A DNA stretch of 61,602 bases from JBFLYZ01 sp040756415 (lineage in GTDB: Bacteria > Bacteroidota > Bacteroidia > JADZBD01). The notes below the pieces were generated by a model that saw only the letters and a program-made list of their open reading frames with translations, was not told the origin of the DNA and did not search any database. The stretch lies in assembly GCA_040756415.1 (NCBI GenBank), contig JBFLYZ010000017.1, positions 1-61,602 of the forward strand, written 5' to 3'. The position numbers were made by a program, and so were the translations under genes. Positions 9,001-17,013 of this stretch are shown one piece after another. Numbering within the stretch: the stretch's first letter is position 1; every line of letters starts with the position of its first letter.

Positions 9001-9405
9001 ATGGAAACACCCGTAAAAACGTATCACATCTTTTACGAGAAGGAGCTCGATGCCGTGGTCATGGAATGGCACGGCTACGCCACCAGCAGGCAGTTCAGGG
9101 AAGGCACCGAACTGATGCTCAATACCCTTATCAGGCATAAGGCCGGTAAGGTGCTGGCCGATGTGCAGGATATGATCATGATCGGCATGGAAGATCAGCA
9201 GTGGCTCGAAGAAGATTTTCTGCCCCGCGCAATTAACTTCGGATTCAGAGCGGTGGCCATGGTCAGGCCGCGCAGCTATTTCAACAAAGTGGCTGTTGAA
9301 AGCGTCTCCTACAAGGTAGACAAGAACAAGCTTTCTATCAATTTTTTTGACAATGCGGACGAGGCGCGGGCATGGCTCAGGGCGTATTCGGTGCAGGGAT
9401 CATAA
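9001..9405 (+). CDS. Small cytoplasmic protein resembling STAS/SpoIIAA-like domains
   Basis: 134 residues with no signal peptide or membrane segment. The alternating beta/alpha pattern fits: YHIFYEKELDAVVMEW strand pair, helix REGTELMLNTL, strand KVLADVQ, helix, AVAMVRP strand, C-terminal FFDNADEARAWLRAY helix. The final helix motif (F-F-D-x-x-x-E-A-x-x-W-L) is typical of small SpoIIAA/STAS-like proteins common in Bacteroidota. No phosphorylatable serine motif could be assigned. The start is supported by an ATG 33 nt after a -7 box. Function is unknown. Confidence 0.75.
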   Translation: METPVKTYHIFYEKELDAVVMEWHGYATSRQFREGTELMLNTLIRHKAGKVLADVQDMIMIGMEDQQWLEEDFLPRAINFGFRAVAMVRPRSYFNKVAVESVSYKVDKNKLSINFFDNADEARAWLRAYSVQGS

Positions 9406-9410
9406 TTTTG
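9403..9410 (+). promoter_or_regulatory. Bacteroidota-type -7 box
   Basis: TAATTTTG overlaps the stop codon of the gene at 9001 (TAA 9403-9405) and lies 19 nt before the ATG at 9430. The second gene can therefore be transcribed on its own. Confidence 0.5.
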
Positions 9411-9429
9411 GACCGGGCCGGCAGACCCC

Positions 9430-9849
9430 ATGCAGATCACAGCGCATTTACCGGTAGACGGATTCGAAAGGATCAAACAATATGTCCTGGATCATGGCGA
9501 CCGCCAGACCTACCGCAATTACGACAACAACAGCCCGCACTACAGTTTTGAGGCTTTTGATGTCTACCTGAGCCCGAGCATAGGGCAGCGCAACATCAAT
9601 TGCGACCCGCTTCTTTCGGATTTCAACGAGATCGTGGTGCGGGATGGTAAGAACGATCCGCTGTACTGTATTATCCGTATCGTGCGGAAAGGGGATAGAG
9701 GCGACCCGCGCATCTATGTGCCGGAGGGATTTTATGAGGATAATGTGTACCTGTACAACGTTTATAAGGAAGATCCGGATAAGCTCAGGGAAAACCTGCT
9801 GAACATTTACCTGCCGGAGATAAAAAAGGTAATGAGCGCCTCTTTGTAA
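9430..9849 (+). CDS. Hypothetical protein, unknown family
   Basis: 139 residues, no signal peptide or membrane segment. Acidic/aromatic composition with many Asp, Asn and Tyr (YRNYDNNSPHYSFEAFDVYL). The C-terminus is helical (PDKLRENLLNIYLPEIKKVM). The mixed strand/helix pattern suggests a small folded cytoplasmic domain. I do not recognise it. Codon use matches the chromosome around it, so it is likely a real lineage gene. It ends just before a bidirectional terminator facing the amidohydrolase gene. Confidence 0.7.
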   Translation: MQITAHLPVDGFERIKQYVLDHGDRQTYRNYDNNSPHYSFEAFDVYLSPSIGQRNINCDPLLSDFNEIVVRDGKNDPLYCIIRIVRKGDRGDPRIYVPEGFYEDNVYLYNVYKEDPDKLRENLLNIYLPEIKKVMSASL

Positions 9850-9890
9850 GGCACAGGCAGGAATCCTGGAGCCTTTGTAAATAAACGCCC

Positions 9891-9935
9891 AGCCCGCTGC
9901 CGGCCGCTGGGCAAGGATATGCGGGCTGTCTTTTT
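9891..9935 (+). terminator. Terminator between convergent genes
   Basis: AGCCCGC (9891-9897) pairs with GCGGGCT (9921-9927), followed by GTC and five T. An inner GCCCAGC/GCTGGGC pairing is also possible. It lies between the plus-strand gene ending at 9849 and the minus-strand gene ending at 9944. Confidence 0.6.
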
Positions 9936-9943
9936 AAAGGAAA

Positions 9944-12900
9944 TCAATCCTCGTCTCCGTGCGACTCCTCGTGGAAGTTGAAGTTGGCCGAGTACTTGCC
10001 CTCCCACCAGAACTTCGTGCGCTTTTTGTCAAAGCTGCCCACCTCGTTCATGGTCTCGCAGTCGTACAGGCGGCCGTTCACCATGGTAAACTGTACCGTT
10101 TCGGTATTATAGATGTCGTCCAGGGGATTCTTCTCCAGCACGATAAGGTCGGCCAGCTTGCCTTTTTCCAGTGAACCAATGTCCTTGTCCATGCCGATGT
10201 ACCAGGCTCCGTTCATGGTGGCGCAGCGCAGGGCTTCCATGTTCGTCATGCCGCCCTGCCTGAGCATCCACAATTCCCAGTGCGCACCCAATCCCTGCAA
10301 CTGGCCGTGCGAGCCCATGTTCACCTTCACGCCCGCATCAAGCAGTTTTTTGCACGATTTGCTGACCAGGATATGGCCATTTTCGTATTCTTCATCGGGT
10401 ATCATGGTGCGGTGGCGCGAGCGGGCGTCAACGATACCGCGGGGCGTAAAGCTGAGCAGGCGTTTCTTCTCCCATACGTTGGTCTTTTGATACCAATAGT
10501 ATTCACCGCTTACCGTGCCGTAGCAAACGATAAGGGTAGGCGTGTAGCCTGTTTTGCTGGCGCTCCAGAACTTTACCACGTCATCATATAAAGGAGCGTA
10601 GGGCAGGTTATGCTCAACACCCGTATGCCCATCGGCCACGTGGCTGAGATTGTACCAGCTCGTACTGCCTCCTTCGGGCACTACCATAATGCCTAACTGC
10701 GAGGCCGCCTCTATCACCTGCTGGCGCTGCTCCCTGCGGGGCTGGTTATAGCTTTTTACAGAAAAGGCGCCATAGGCCTTTGTTCTTCGTATCGCTGATT
10801 TGGCATCTTCCAGCGAATTGATCACCGCTTTGAAATCACCGTCAGCACCATAAAGTATCCAGCCCGTAGAATAAACACGCGGGCCTACCATGTTACCTGC
10901 CTTCACCATCTCCGACTGGGAAAATACCATCTCAGTGTTGGATGAAGGATCGTGTGTAGTGGTCACCCCGTAAGCGAGGTTGGCGTAATACTGCCACTGC
11001 TTTTGCGGGCTCAGCCCCTGGCGGAAGGTGCCCAGGTGGGCGTGCACATCCACCAGGCCGGGCATGATGGTCTTGCCGGCATAATCGATCTCTTTGGCCC
11101 CGGTGGGAATTTTCACTTCGCCCGTTTTGCCTATTTCCGTAATGCGATTGTCCGTAATGATGATGGTGCCGCTCTCGATAACCTCGTTCGCGGCATTCAT
11201 GGTAATAATGCGGGCGTTTTTGAGGGCAAGCACCTGCTTGGGCTTATCGGTTTTAAGCACCAGGTTGATCCTGGTGCCCGCGGTATCCAGGGGCGGCACG
11301 GTATCCATGGCGCCAGGAAGGAAGGTGAAGCGCCTGGTAAGGTCGTTGGTGAAGTATTCATCGCCCAGCACCCAGTGCAGTTTCTTGCTGTCAGCGCTCC
11401 AGTGCAGGCTCAGGCCGGCATCCCGGGCCACCTGCGTTCCGGGTACGGATTTGATGTCAGCGCTCAGGTCTATGGACTTGCCCGCCTCGGGAAAAGCGGC
11501 AATGTAAACCTTGAATAGCTCTTTGTAGGCTATCCATTTATTATCGGGGCTGGGCACGAACATGTTCGTGTATTTGCTGGTGAAATGCACCTTCACATCG
11601 TTGCCGCTGAGGTCGCAGCTTTTCAGCGCGTTGTCCTTTCCTTCGTTCGACTGGAAGAAAATACGTTTTCCGTCAGCCGAGAAATAAGGCTCGCTCCCCT
11701 CTTTGGTTATCAGCGTCATCTTACCCCCGCTGGCCGGTATCCAGTAAATGCCCGGGTTCACGCAGAAGGCGTTGCCCTGGGCCTCGTTGCCGTCTTCTTT
11801 CTGGAACACGATCTTGCTGCCATCGGGCGAATAGCGGGGCGTCCTGAAAATACCTTTCTCCTGCGTCAGCTTGGTGATCTGTCCGCTGGCCAGGCTTACC
11901 TTCGAGACGGTGCCCATCTGCTCATCGTTCCAGGTCGCGCATACTATTTCATTTCCTTTCGGTGAGAAGCAGGGTTCGAACTCCAGGTCGCTGCCTTTGG
12001 TCAGGCGTACGGGTGCGGGCGCATTAGAGGGTTGACCCATGCTCTTTTTCCAGAGATAGCCTACCGCGTTGAACACGATGGTCTTTTCATCGGGCGAGGT
12101 AACAACCTGGCGAATGGTCTTTACGGTGAATTGGTCGGGCGCCACTTCCTGTGCGAACTTGAGGGTTTCGCGCATACGGTGCTTGCACTTGGCGGTGAAG
12201 GGAATGTCGGTGCCTGTATTGGCGGTAACATCCACCTTGCGGATCTTCCCCTCGGCCCAGATGATGATATTTTTCGCATCCAGCCAGGCGAAGTTGGCAT
12301 AAACGCCAAAGATGGCCCAGGCCTCCTGCTGGTCCTTGCCCAGCTTATCGTATACGGGCCATTCTTCACCGGTTTCCATATTGCGGAGGAAGAGCACCGA
12401 TTTGGTGTGCACCCTTCTTACAAAGGCCAGTGTCTTGCCATCCCTGCTGATCTGCGGGCGCACGGCTCCTCCCGGCCCTCCCGCAACGATCTCCGTTTCT
12501 CCATTTTCCACATCGTAGCGCTTGATCACGTAGATCTGCGAATTGGGGTTCTTGTTGTACTGGAAGAACCCGCCCGGGTACATGTCCTCGCTGTAGTAAA
12601 CGTATTTTCCATCGGGCGAAACGCTGGGTTCGCCCAGGTCCTGCTGGTCGTTCTTGCGTTTGGTGAGCTGTATGCCCTCACCGCCCGTAAAGTGGTACAT
12701 CCACAGTTCGCCCGCCCCGAGCGATCGCGTACTGGTGAAATGCTTCCGGGCTACCAGGTAGTTGCCGTTGGGCATCCACACCGCGTTATTGAGCAGCCGG
12801 AAGTTCTCCCTGGTGACCTGTTTGGCATTGCTGCCGTCACGGTCCATCATCCATATATTGTCGCCACCTCCCGCATCGCTGGTGAAGGATATCTTCTTGC

Positions 12901-13195
12901 CATCGGGCGAAAAGCGGGGCTGCACCTCGAAGGGCAGGCCGCTGCGCAGCACCTTGGCTTCGCCTCCTGTTACCGGCATGATATAAATATCACCCAGCAG
13001 GTCGAACACGATTTCTTTTCCATCGGGTGATACGTCCAGGTTCATGAAGGTGCCTTCAGATACCGTAAACTCCGTTTCGGTGTATTTGCCGGGAGGGTTG
13101 CTGACGTCCCATTTTTTCTTTTCTTCTTTCAGAGTGAGGGCCAGCGTGGTGAGCGCGGCAGCGCAAATGGCCAGCAGGTAAATGCGTGTTTTCAT
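9944..13195 (-). CDS. Secreted/periplasmic TolB-like propeller fused to amidohydrolase
   Basis: 1083 residues. The N-terminal signal sequence is MKTRIYLLAICAAALTTLAL. Residues about 45-640 contain many PD40/TolB-type blades with the tag SPDGK or its variants (NLDVSPDGKEIVF, PRFSPDGKKISF, PSVSPDGKYVYY, CFSPKGNEIV, PRYSPDGSKIVF). Residues about 670-1060 are a metal-dependent amidohydrolase: entry strand KTIMPGLVDVHAHLG with the HxH metal motif, and exit strand GSLEKGKLADLIVLEKNPLDD. Such fusions are widespread in Bacteroidota; the substrate is unknown and peptide or cyclic-amide hydrolysis is only a guess. There is no T9SS tail, so a periplasmic location is inferred. Confidence 0.92.
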   Translation of the reverse strand: MKTRIYLLAICAAALTTLALTLKEEKKKWDVSNPPGKYTETEFTVSEGTFMNLDVSPDGKEIVFDLLGDIYIMPVTGGEAKVLRSGLPFEVQPRFSPDGKKISFTSDAGGGDNIWMMDRDGSNAKQVTRENFRLLNNAVWMPNGNYLVARKHFTSTRSLGAGELWMYHFTGGEGIQLTKRKNDQQDLGEPSVSPDGKYVYYSEDMYPGGFFQYNKNPNSQIYVIKRYDVENGETEIVAGGPGGAVRPQISRDGKTLAFVRRVHTKSVLFLRNMETGEEWPVYDKLGKDQQEAWAIFGVYANFAWLDAKNIIIWAEGKIRKVDVTANTGTDIPFTAKCKHRMRETLKFAQEVAPDQFTVKTIRQVVTSPDEKTIVFNAVGYLWKKSMGQPSNAPAPVRLTKGSDLEFEPCFSPKGNEIVCATWNDEQMGTVSKVSLASGQITKLTQEKGIFRTPRYSPDGSKIVFQKEDGNEAQGNAFCVNPGIYWIPASGGKMTLITKEGSEPYFSADGKRIFFQSNEGKDNALKSCDLSGNDVKVHFTSKYTNMFVPSPDNKWIAYKELFKVYIAAFPEAGKSIDLSADIKSVPGTQVARDAGLSLHWSADSKKLHWVLGDEYFTNDLTRRFTFLPGAMDTVPPLDTAGTRINLVLKTDKPKQVLALKNARIITMNAANEVIESGTIIITDNRITEIGKTGEVKIPTGAKEIDYAGKTIMPGLVDVHAHLGTFRQGLSPQKQWQYYANLAYGVTTTHDPSSNTEMVFSQSEMVKAGNMVGPRVYSTGWILYGADGDFKAVINSLEDAKSAIRRTKAYGAFSVKSYNQPRREQRQQVIEAASQLGIMVVPEGGSTSWYNLSHVADGHTGVEHNLPYAPLYDDVVKFWSASKTGYTPTLIVCYGTVSGEYYWYQKTNVWEKKRLLSFTPRGIVDARSRHRTMIPDEEYENGHILVSKSCKKLLDAGVKVNMGSHGQLQGLGAHWELWMLRQGGMTNMEALRCATMNGAWYIGMDKDIGSLEKGKLADLIVLEKNPLDDIYNTETVQFTMVNGRLYDCETMNEVGSFDKKRTKFWWEGKYSANFNFHEESHGDED

Positions 13196-13214
13196 AGGTC
13201 GGAATTAAGAAGGC

Positions 13215-13222
13215 CAAAAATA
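13215..13222 (-). promoter_or_regulatory. Bacteroidota-type -7 box
   Basis: Minus-strand TATTTTTG, 19 nt upstream of the amidohydrolase ATG at 13195. Confidence 0.5.
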
Positions 13223-13358
13223 GGAAAAAACCAACTCACTGGCTGGCCAGCAATAGGGTATTTGGGATCAATAATCTTAGGGATTTCTTTTGCTGATGGG
13301 AGATTTTGAATTTAAGTCATAATGGTTTAATTTAGCTTAATACCAAATACCACCGTAC

Positions 13359-13842
13359 ATGAAAAGGAAGTTTCTTCTCATCGCATTCAGCGGTTCTCTT
13401 TCGGCTTTTTGCTTCGGGCAGAGCAACACCTGGAAACTGAATGGAAATAATGTAGGTCCATCTGACTTCCTGGGCAGCACAAATAACCAGGATCTGCGTT
13501 TCAGACGCAATAATGTGCTGAAGATGAGTATCCTTTCCGATACAATCAGAATGCTTAGTAATGTGTCGGTTATCGGCACATTTGAGATAGCTCGATCAAA
13601 ATTCCCCCAATCCTTTTAAGGATAAGACGGTAATTTCCTATGAAATTAAGGCCGACTTCAAAAGTGCCGTTATAATCTTCACAGATATCGAGGGAAATGT
13701 CATGAAGGAAGTTGCAATACTAGAAAAAGGCAAAGGTCAGCTAAGTGTCTATGCTTCTGATTTGTCAAGTGGAATTTATACATATACGATTATCGTAGAT
13801 GGGGTTACCATTGATTCTAAAAAAATGATTAAAACGAACTAA
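13359..13842 (+). pseudogene. Collapsed S74/T9SS-type secreted protein gene
   Basis: The ATG at 13359 opens a reading frame with a signal peptide (MKRKFLLIAFSGSLSAFCFG) and the usual start of Bacteroidota tail-fibre-like secreted proteins (WKLNGN, FLGSTNNQDLRFRRNN). It runs out at a stop at 13617. From 13591 a different frame encodes a complete T9SS sorting domain starting LDQNSPNPFKDKTVISYEI and ending at 13842. That domain is closely similar to the tail of the gene at 6745 (shared DLSSG-YTYT-VVDG and KKM motifs). The whole middle of the protein is missing and the two pieces are out of frame, so no functional product is expected. It is AT-richer than the 6745 gene. Confidence 0.85.
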
Positions 13843-15024
13843 ATGCGGCTCCAAACCCAGGCAATTCTTGTTTCCTTTTGTTGTCCACTTTTTCTTTGTG
13901 GTCAGGGATATTGGACGCAAAAAGCGGATTTTATCAGCAATGGAAAAAGAGTTGCGGCTGCATTTTCAATTGGAAATAAGGGCTATGTCGGGATTGGAAG
14001 GGATTCGTTCAACTATACAAATGATTTTTGGGAATGGGATCAGGCTACAAATGCCTGGTCGCAAAAAGCAAACTTCCCTGGGGGGCCAAGGGTATTAGCG
14101 GTGGGATTTTCCATAGGATCTAAAGGATATGTAGGAACAGGATGGAGTGGGACATCAGATACGCAGGATATTTATGAGTATGATCCCTTTGTAAATAGTT
14201 GGACTCCAAAGGCAAGTCTTTCGGGATTGGCAAGGGAAGGAGCTGTTGCTTTTTCCATAGGAACAAAGGGTTACATAGCGACTGGATATAATTTTTTTTC
14301 AAACGGATACTTCCAGGATTTATGGGAGTATGATCAAAGCTCGGATACGTGGTCGCAAAAAGCGAGTTTTGGAGGAGCTTCAAGAGCATACGCTGTAGCG
14401 TTTTCGATTGGTGCAAGAGGTTACGTTGGTACAGGTTATGATGGAGTTTCCCAAAAACAGGATTTCTGGGAATGGGATCAATCTTCAAACACGTGGTTTC
14501 AAAAAAGCAATTTTGGCGGCACTGGTAGATCTTGGGCCGTAGGCTTTTCTATCGGTACTAAGGGATATATAGGAACCGGATCGGTATATTGCCAAGACTT
14601 TTGGATGTGGGACCAAAATACGGACGCATGGATTCAAAAAGCTGTTTTTTCCGGGATAGGAAGAAATGGCGCAATCGGATTTTCTATAGGGAATAAAGGT
14701 TATTTAGGATTAGGATTAGGAACGGGTGGAACATACCCTAAAGACTTTTATGAGTATACTCCTGATTCACTAACATCAACTGAGGAAACTGAAAATGTTG
14801 AAGTAAAAATCTACCCTAATCCTTGCTACGGGCGTTTAAATATCAAGACCAATATTCTTGAATCAGAGATTCAAATATTCAATTTATCGGGTCAGGTTGT
14901 TTGTACAGTCGAGCTAAAAGATTATTATTCGGAAATAGATACTGCTTTATTACCTGCGGGTGTATACTTTCTTAAAATAATTTCTGGCAGTAAAACTTTC
15001 TCGCAAAAGCTTGTCATTCGGTAA
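13843..15024 (+). CDS. T9SS-secreted kelch-type six-bladed beta-propeller protein
   Basis: 393 residues. Signal peptide about 1-20 (ILVSFCCPLFLCGQ). Six repeats of about 48 residues follow, each with a core like FSIGxKGYVGTG and then DFWEWDQ-x-x-N-x-W-x-Q-K, which is kelch/galactose-oxidase-like propeller signature. The C-terminus from about residue 320 is a type A sorting domain (VKIYPNPCYGRLNI to GVYFLKIISG and a basic end). The repeats are alike at DNA level, suggesting recent internal duplication. The ATG directly abuts the stop codon of the decayed tail at 13842. AT-rich with unusual codon use for this region, so horizontal or rapidly evolving origin is likely. The ligand is unknown; extracellular. 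Confidence 0.88.
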   Translation: MRLQTQAILVSFCCPLFLCGQGYWTQKADFISNGKRVAAAFSIGNKGYVGIGRDSFNYTNDFWEWDQATNAWSQKANFPGGPRVLAVGFSIGSKGYVGTGWSGTSDTQDIYEYDPFVNSWTPKASLSGLAREGAVAFSIGTKGYIATGYNFFSNGYFQDLWEYDQSSDTWSQKASFGGASRAYAVAFSIGARGYVGTGYDGVSQKQDFWEWDQSSNTWFQKSNFGGTGRSWAVGFSIGTKGYIGTGSVYCQDFWMWDQNTDAWIQKAVFSGIGRNGAIGFSIGNKGYLGLGLGTGGTYPKDFYEYTPDSLTSTEETENVEVKIYPNPCYGRLNIKTNILESEIQIFNLSGQVVCTVELKDYYSEIDTALLPAGVYFLKIISGSKTFSQKLVIR

Positions 15025-15031
15025 AGCGCTG

Positions 15032-15272
15032 TGCCCTTTTAAGGACTAAAGAGCAGACTGCGATCTGTTATGAAACGATTTCCGATTTCAATAGCGCAAT
15101 GATAATATTTACAGACATGAATGGACACGTAATAAAAGAAGTTCCTATAGAGGAAAGGAGGAAAGGACAACTAAATGTTTATGCGTCCGATTTATCCAGT
15201 GGAATTTGTACATATTCAATTGTAGTTGATGGAATTACTATTGATACAAAAAAAATGATCAAGAGTAACTAG
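15032..15272 (+). pseudogene. Decayed T9SS sorting domain, second copy
   Basis: Directly after the propeller gene the sequence encodes CPFKD, shifts by one base, then reads KEQTAICYETISDFNSAMII, continues through IFTDMNGHVIKEVP and QLNVYASDLSSG, and ends with a KKM-containing tail and TAG at 15270-15272. This aligns along its length with the tail fragment at 13591-13842 and the functional tail of the gene at 6745. There is no start codon or signal peptide in front. It is the orphaned 3' end of a related gene whose body has been lost or replaced. Confidence 0.8.
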
Positions 15273-15273
15273 A

Positions 15274-16551
15274 ATGAAGAATAGTTTTGTTTTGTTATTT
15301 CTGCTGACTGCAACGTGCACCTTAGCGCAAACCCGGTCTACAGTGAGTGGAGGTGTGGTTTCCAGTGGTCCTACAGGGGTTCGTGCTTTAGAGACGGATA
15401 CAATAAGTAACGTGTTATATGTGGGCGGAGATATAACTCAGGCAGGCGGAAATAGTATCAATAACATTGCAAAGTGGAACGGAACTACATGGGATTCATT
15501 GGGCTCTGGAACTTCGTATTGGGTAACTTCGATGAAATTCTTTAGCGGTAATTTGTATGTTGGCGGACTGTTTCTGTCAGCTGGTGGAATCCCGGTCAAT
15601 TACATAGCAAAATGGGACGGAAGTAACTGGGCGGCATTGGGAAGCGGGGCCAATGGCAACGTGTATGCCGTAGAGGAATATAATGGAGAAGTCTATATAG
15701 GTGGCAACTTTACGATGGTCGGAGGCCAACCCGCAAATTATATTGCCAAATGGAATGGTGTCTCTTGGAGTGGGGTTGGCGGTGGCACCGACAATGTTGT
15801 AAGTGTTTTGAAGAAAATAAATGGTAGGCTGTATGCAGGTGGCTCTTTTACTATGGCTGGAAGTACTACAGTAAATAACATTGCTTCCTGGGATGGATCC
15901 ATGTGGTCTGCATTGGGATCAGGTACTGATAATTCAGTTTCAGCTATTTGTCAGTATAATACTAATATAATTATTGGCGGAGCATTTCAAAACGCGGATG
16001 GTGGACCATGCAGCCGGATCGCGAAATGGGATGGTTCAAATTGGACGGCTATTGGAGCTGGAATGAATTCGGATGTTTATGCTTTGGCTTATGACGGGCA
16101 GTACCTGTACGCAGGCGGAATGTTGTTTACTAGCCCTTTTCAAAAAGTTGCACGATGGGATGGTACAAATTGGATGCAAATGGGTACTATGTGGAATCCG
16201 GTACCATCAATGTATTGCATGGAGGTATGTCAGAATTACCTTTATGGCGGTGGTTCGCTTACAACATTCGGCCACATTGCTAAATGGGGTTTGCTTACAG
16301 ATATTTATTTTCAATCATCAGAACCTCAGGGTTGTATTTATCCTAACCCTAACAGAGGAAAGTTTAGAATAATGACAGGTTTTCCCGAAATGAGCCTTAG
16401 CATATATAATGTGTTAGGGAATGAGCTTTACAGGGATGAGGATTATATTGATAATTCAATAGTTGATGCTTCATTTCTTCCGAAGGGTGTGTATTCCCTT
16501 ATGCTATGCGGTGATAATCAATATTTTCTTCACAAGTTAGTTATTCATTAA
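15274..16551 (+). CDS. T9SS-secreted repeat (propeller-like) protein
   Basis: 425 residues. Signal peptide 1-18 (FVLLFLLTATCTLAQ). Six to seven repeats of about 45 residues share IAKWDGSNWAALGSG followed by LYVGGxFTxAGG. Such repeats are common in secreted Bacteroidota and cell-surface marker-like proteins and probably build a beta-propeller. The C-terminus from about 355 is a type A sorting domain (GCIYPNPNRGKFRI to LPKGVYSLML and HKLVIH). The ATG lies 1 bp after the TAG of the preceding tail remnant. AT-rich like its neighbour at 13843. The two genes may be co-transcribed. Extracellular or surface-bound; function unknown. Confidence 0.87.
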   Translation: MKNSFVLLFLLTATCTLAQTRSTVSGGVVSSGPTGVRALETDTISNVLYVGGDITQAGGNSINNIAKWNGTTWDSLGSGTSYWVTSMKFFSGNLYVGGLFLSAGGIPVNYIAKWDGSNWAALGSGANGNVYAVEEYNGEVYIGGNFTMVGGQPANYIAKWNGVSWSGVGGGTDNVVSVLKKINGRLYAGGSFTMAGSTTVNNIASWDGSMWSALGSGTDNSVSAICQYNTNIIIGGAFQNADGGPCSRIAKWDGSNWTAIGAGMNSDVYALAYDGQYLYAGGMLFTSPFQKVARWDGTNWMQMGTMWNPVPSMYCMEVCQNYLYGGGSLTTFGHIAKWGLLTDIYFQSSEPQGCIYPNPNRGKFRIMTGFPEMSLSIYNVLGNELYRDEDYIDNSIVDASFLPKGVYSLMLCGDNQYFLHKLVIH

Positions 16552-16560
16552 AGTGAATAC

Positions 16561-17001
16561 TTAGCGCAGTGCCTGTCTAAGGTGATGCTCCATATGATCG
16601 ACATAATCATCGATCAGGAACTGCAGGGTTTGGGTTCCGTACTCGGGAAAATCGGCCGTGTTGCCCAGCTTGCTTTCATCAACCGTTTTGAAAATGTGCA
16701 GGATGTGCATGTTGTAGATCATCCAGAACTTGACGATATCGATCCAGTTGCGTGAACTGTATTGCTGTACGCTTACCCACTCGTTTTGCCTGTACTGCGG
16801 CAACTGCAGCCCGTTCTCGATCTGCATGCGCACGAAGCGCTGATGGTTGTTGGACGCGGAATCGATCAGGTGGCCCATGATCTCCTTTTTGCTCCATTTG
16901 CCCGGGGCTGGGCGGACGCCTGCCTGCTCATCCGTAAAGGCGAAGAGCTTGTTCGGGGTTTCATTCAGGATCTTTTCTAATCGCGTGGCAGCTTGCATCA
17001 T
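16561..17001 (-). CDS. DinB-family (four-helix) protein
   Basis: 146 residues in a DinB/YfiT-like four-helix bundle pattern. Potential metal-binding histidines lie at the expected spacing: one in MGHLIDSASNNH and two or three in VDHMEHHLRQ at the C-terminus. WSKKEIMGHLIDS is a hallmark of this family. Many members are bacillithiol-dependent or uncharacterised metal-dependent enzymes; a substrate cannot be assigned. It begins 12 bp after the recG stop and is very likely in the same transcript. The downstream end converges with the AT-rich array, 9 bp from the stop of the gene at 15274. Confidence 0.85.
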   Translation of the reverse strand: MMQAATRLEKILNETPNKLFAFTDEQAGVRPAPGKWSKKEIMGHLIDSASNNHQRFVRMQIENGLQLPQYRQNEWVSVQQYSSRNWIDIVKFWMIYNMHILHIFKTVDESKLGNTADFPEYGTQTLQFLIDDYVDHMEHHLRQALR

Positions 17002-17013
17002 AAGGTTGTTTTT

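Noticed and set aside
8937..9140. Small plus-strand frame overlapping the gene at 9001
   Set aside because: Different phase from the conserved-looking gene and no motif.
12032..13030. 332-codon plus-strand frame opposite the propeller/amidohydrolase gene
   Set aside because: Antisense shadow; the minus strand has repeated propeller motifs.
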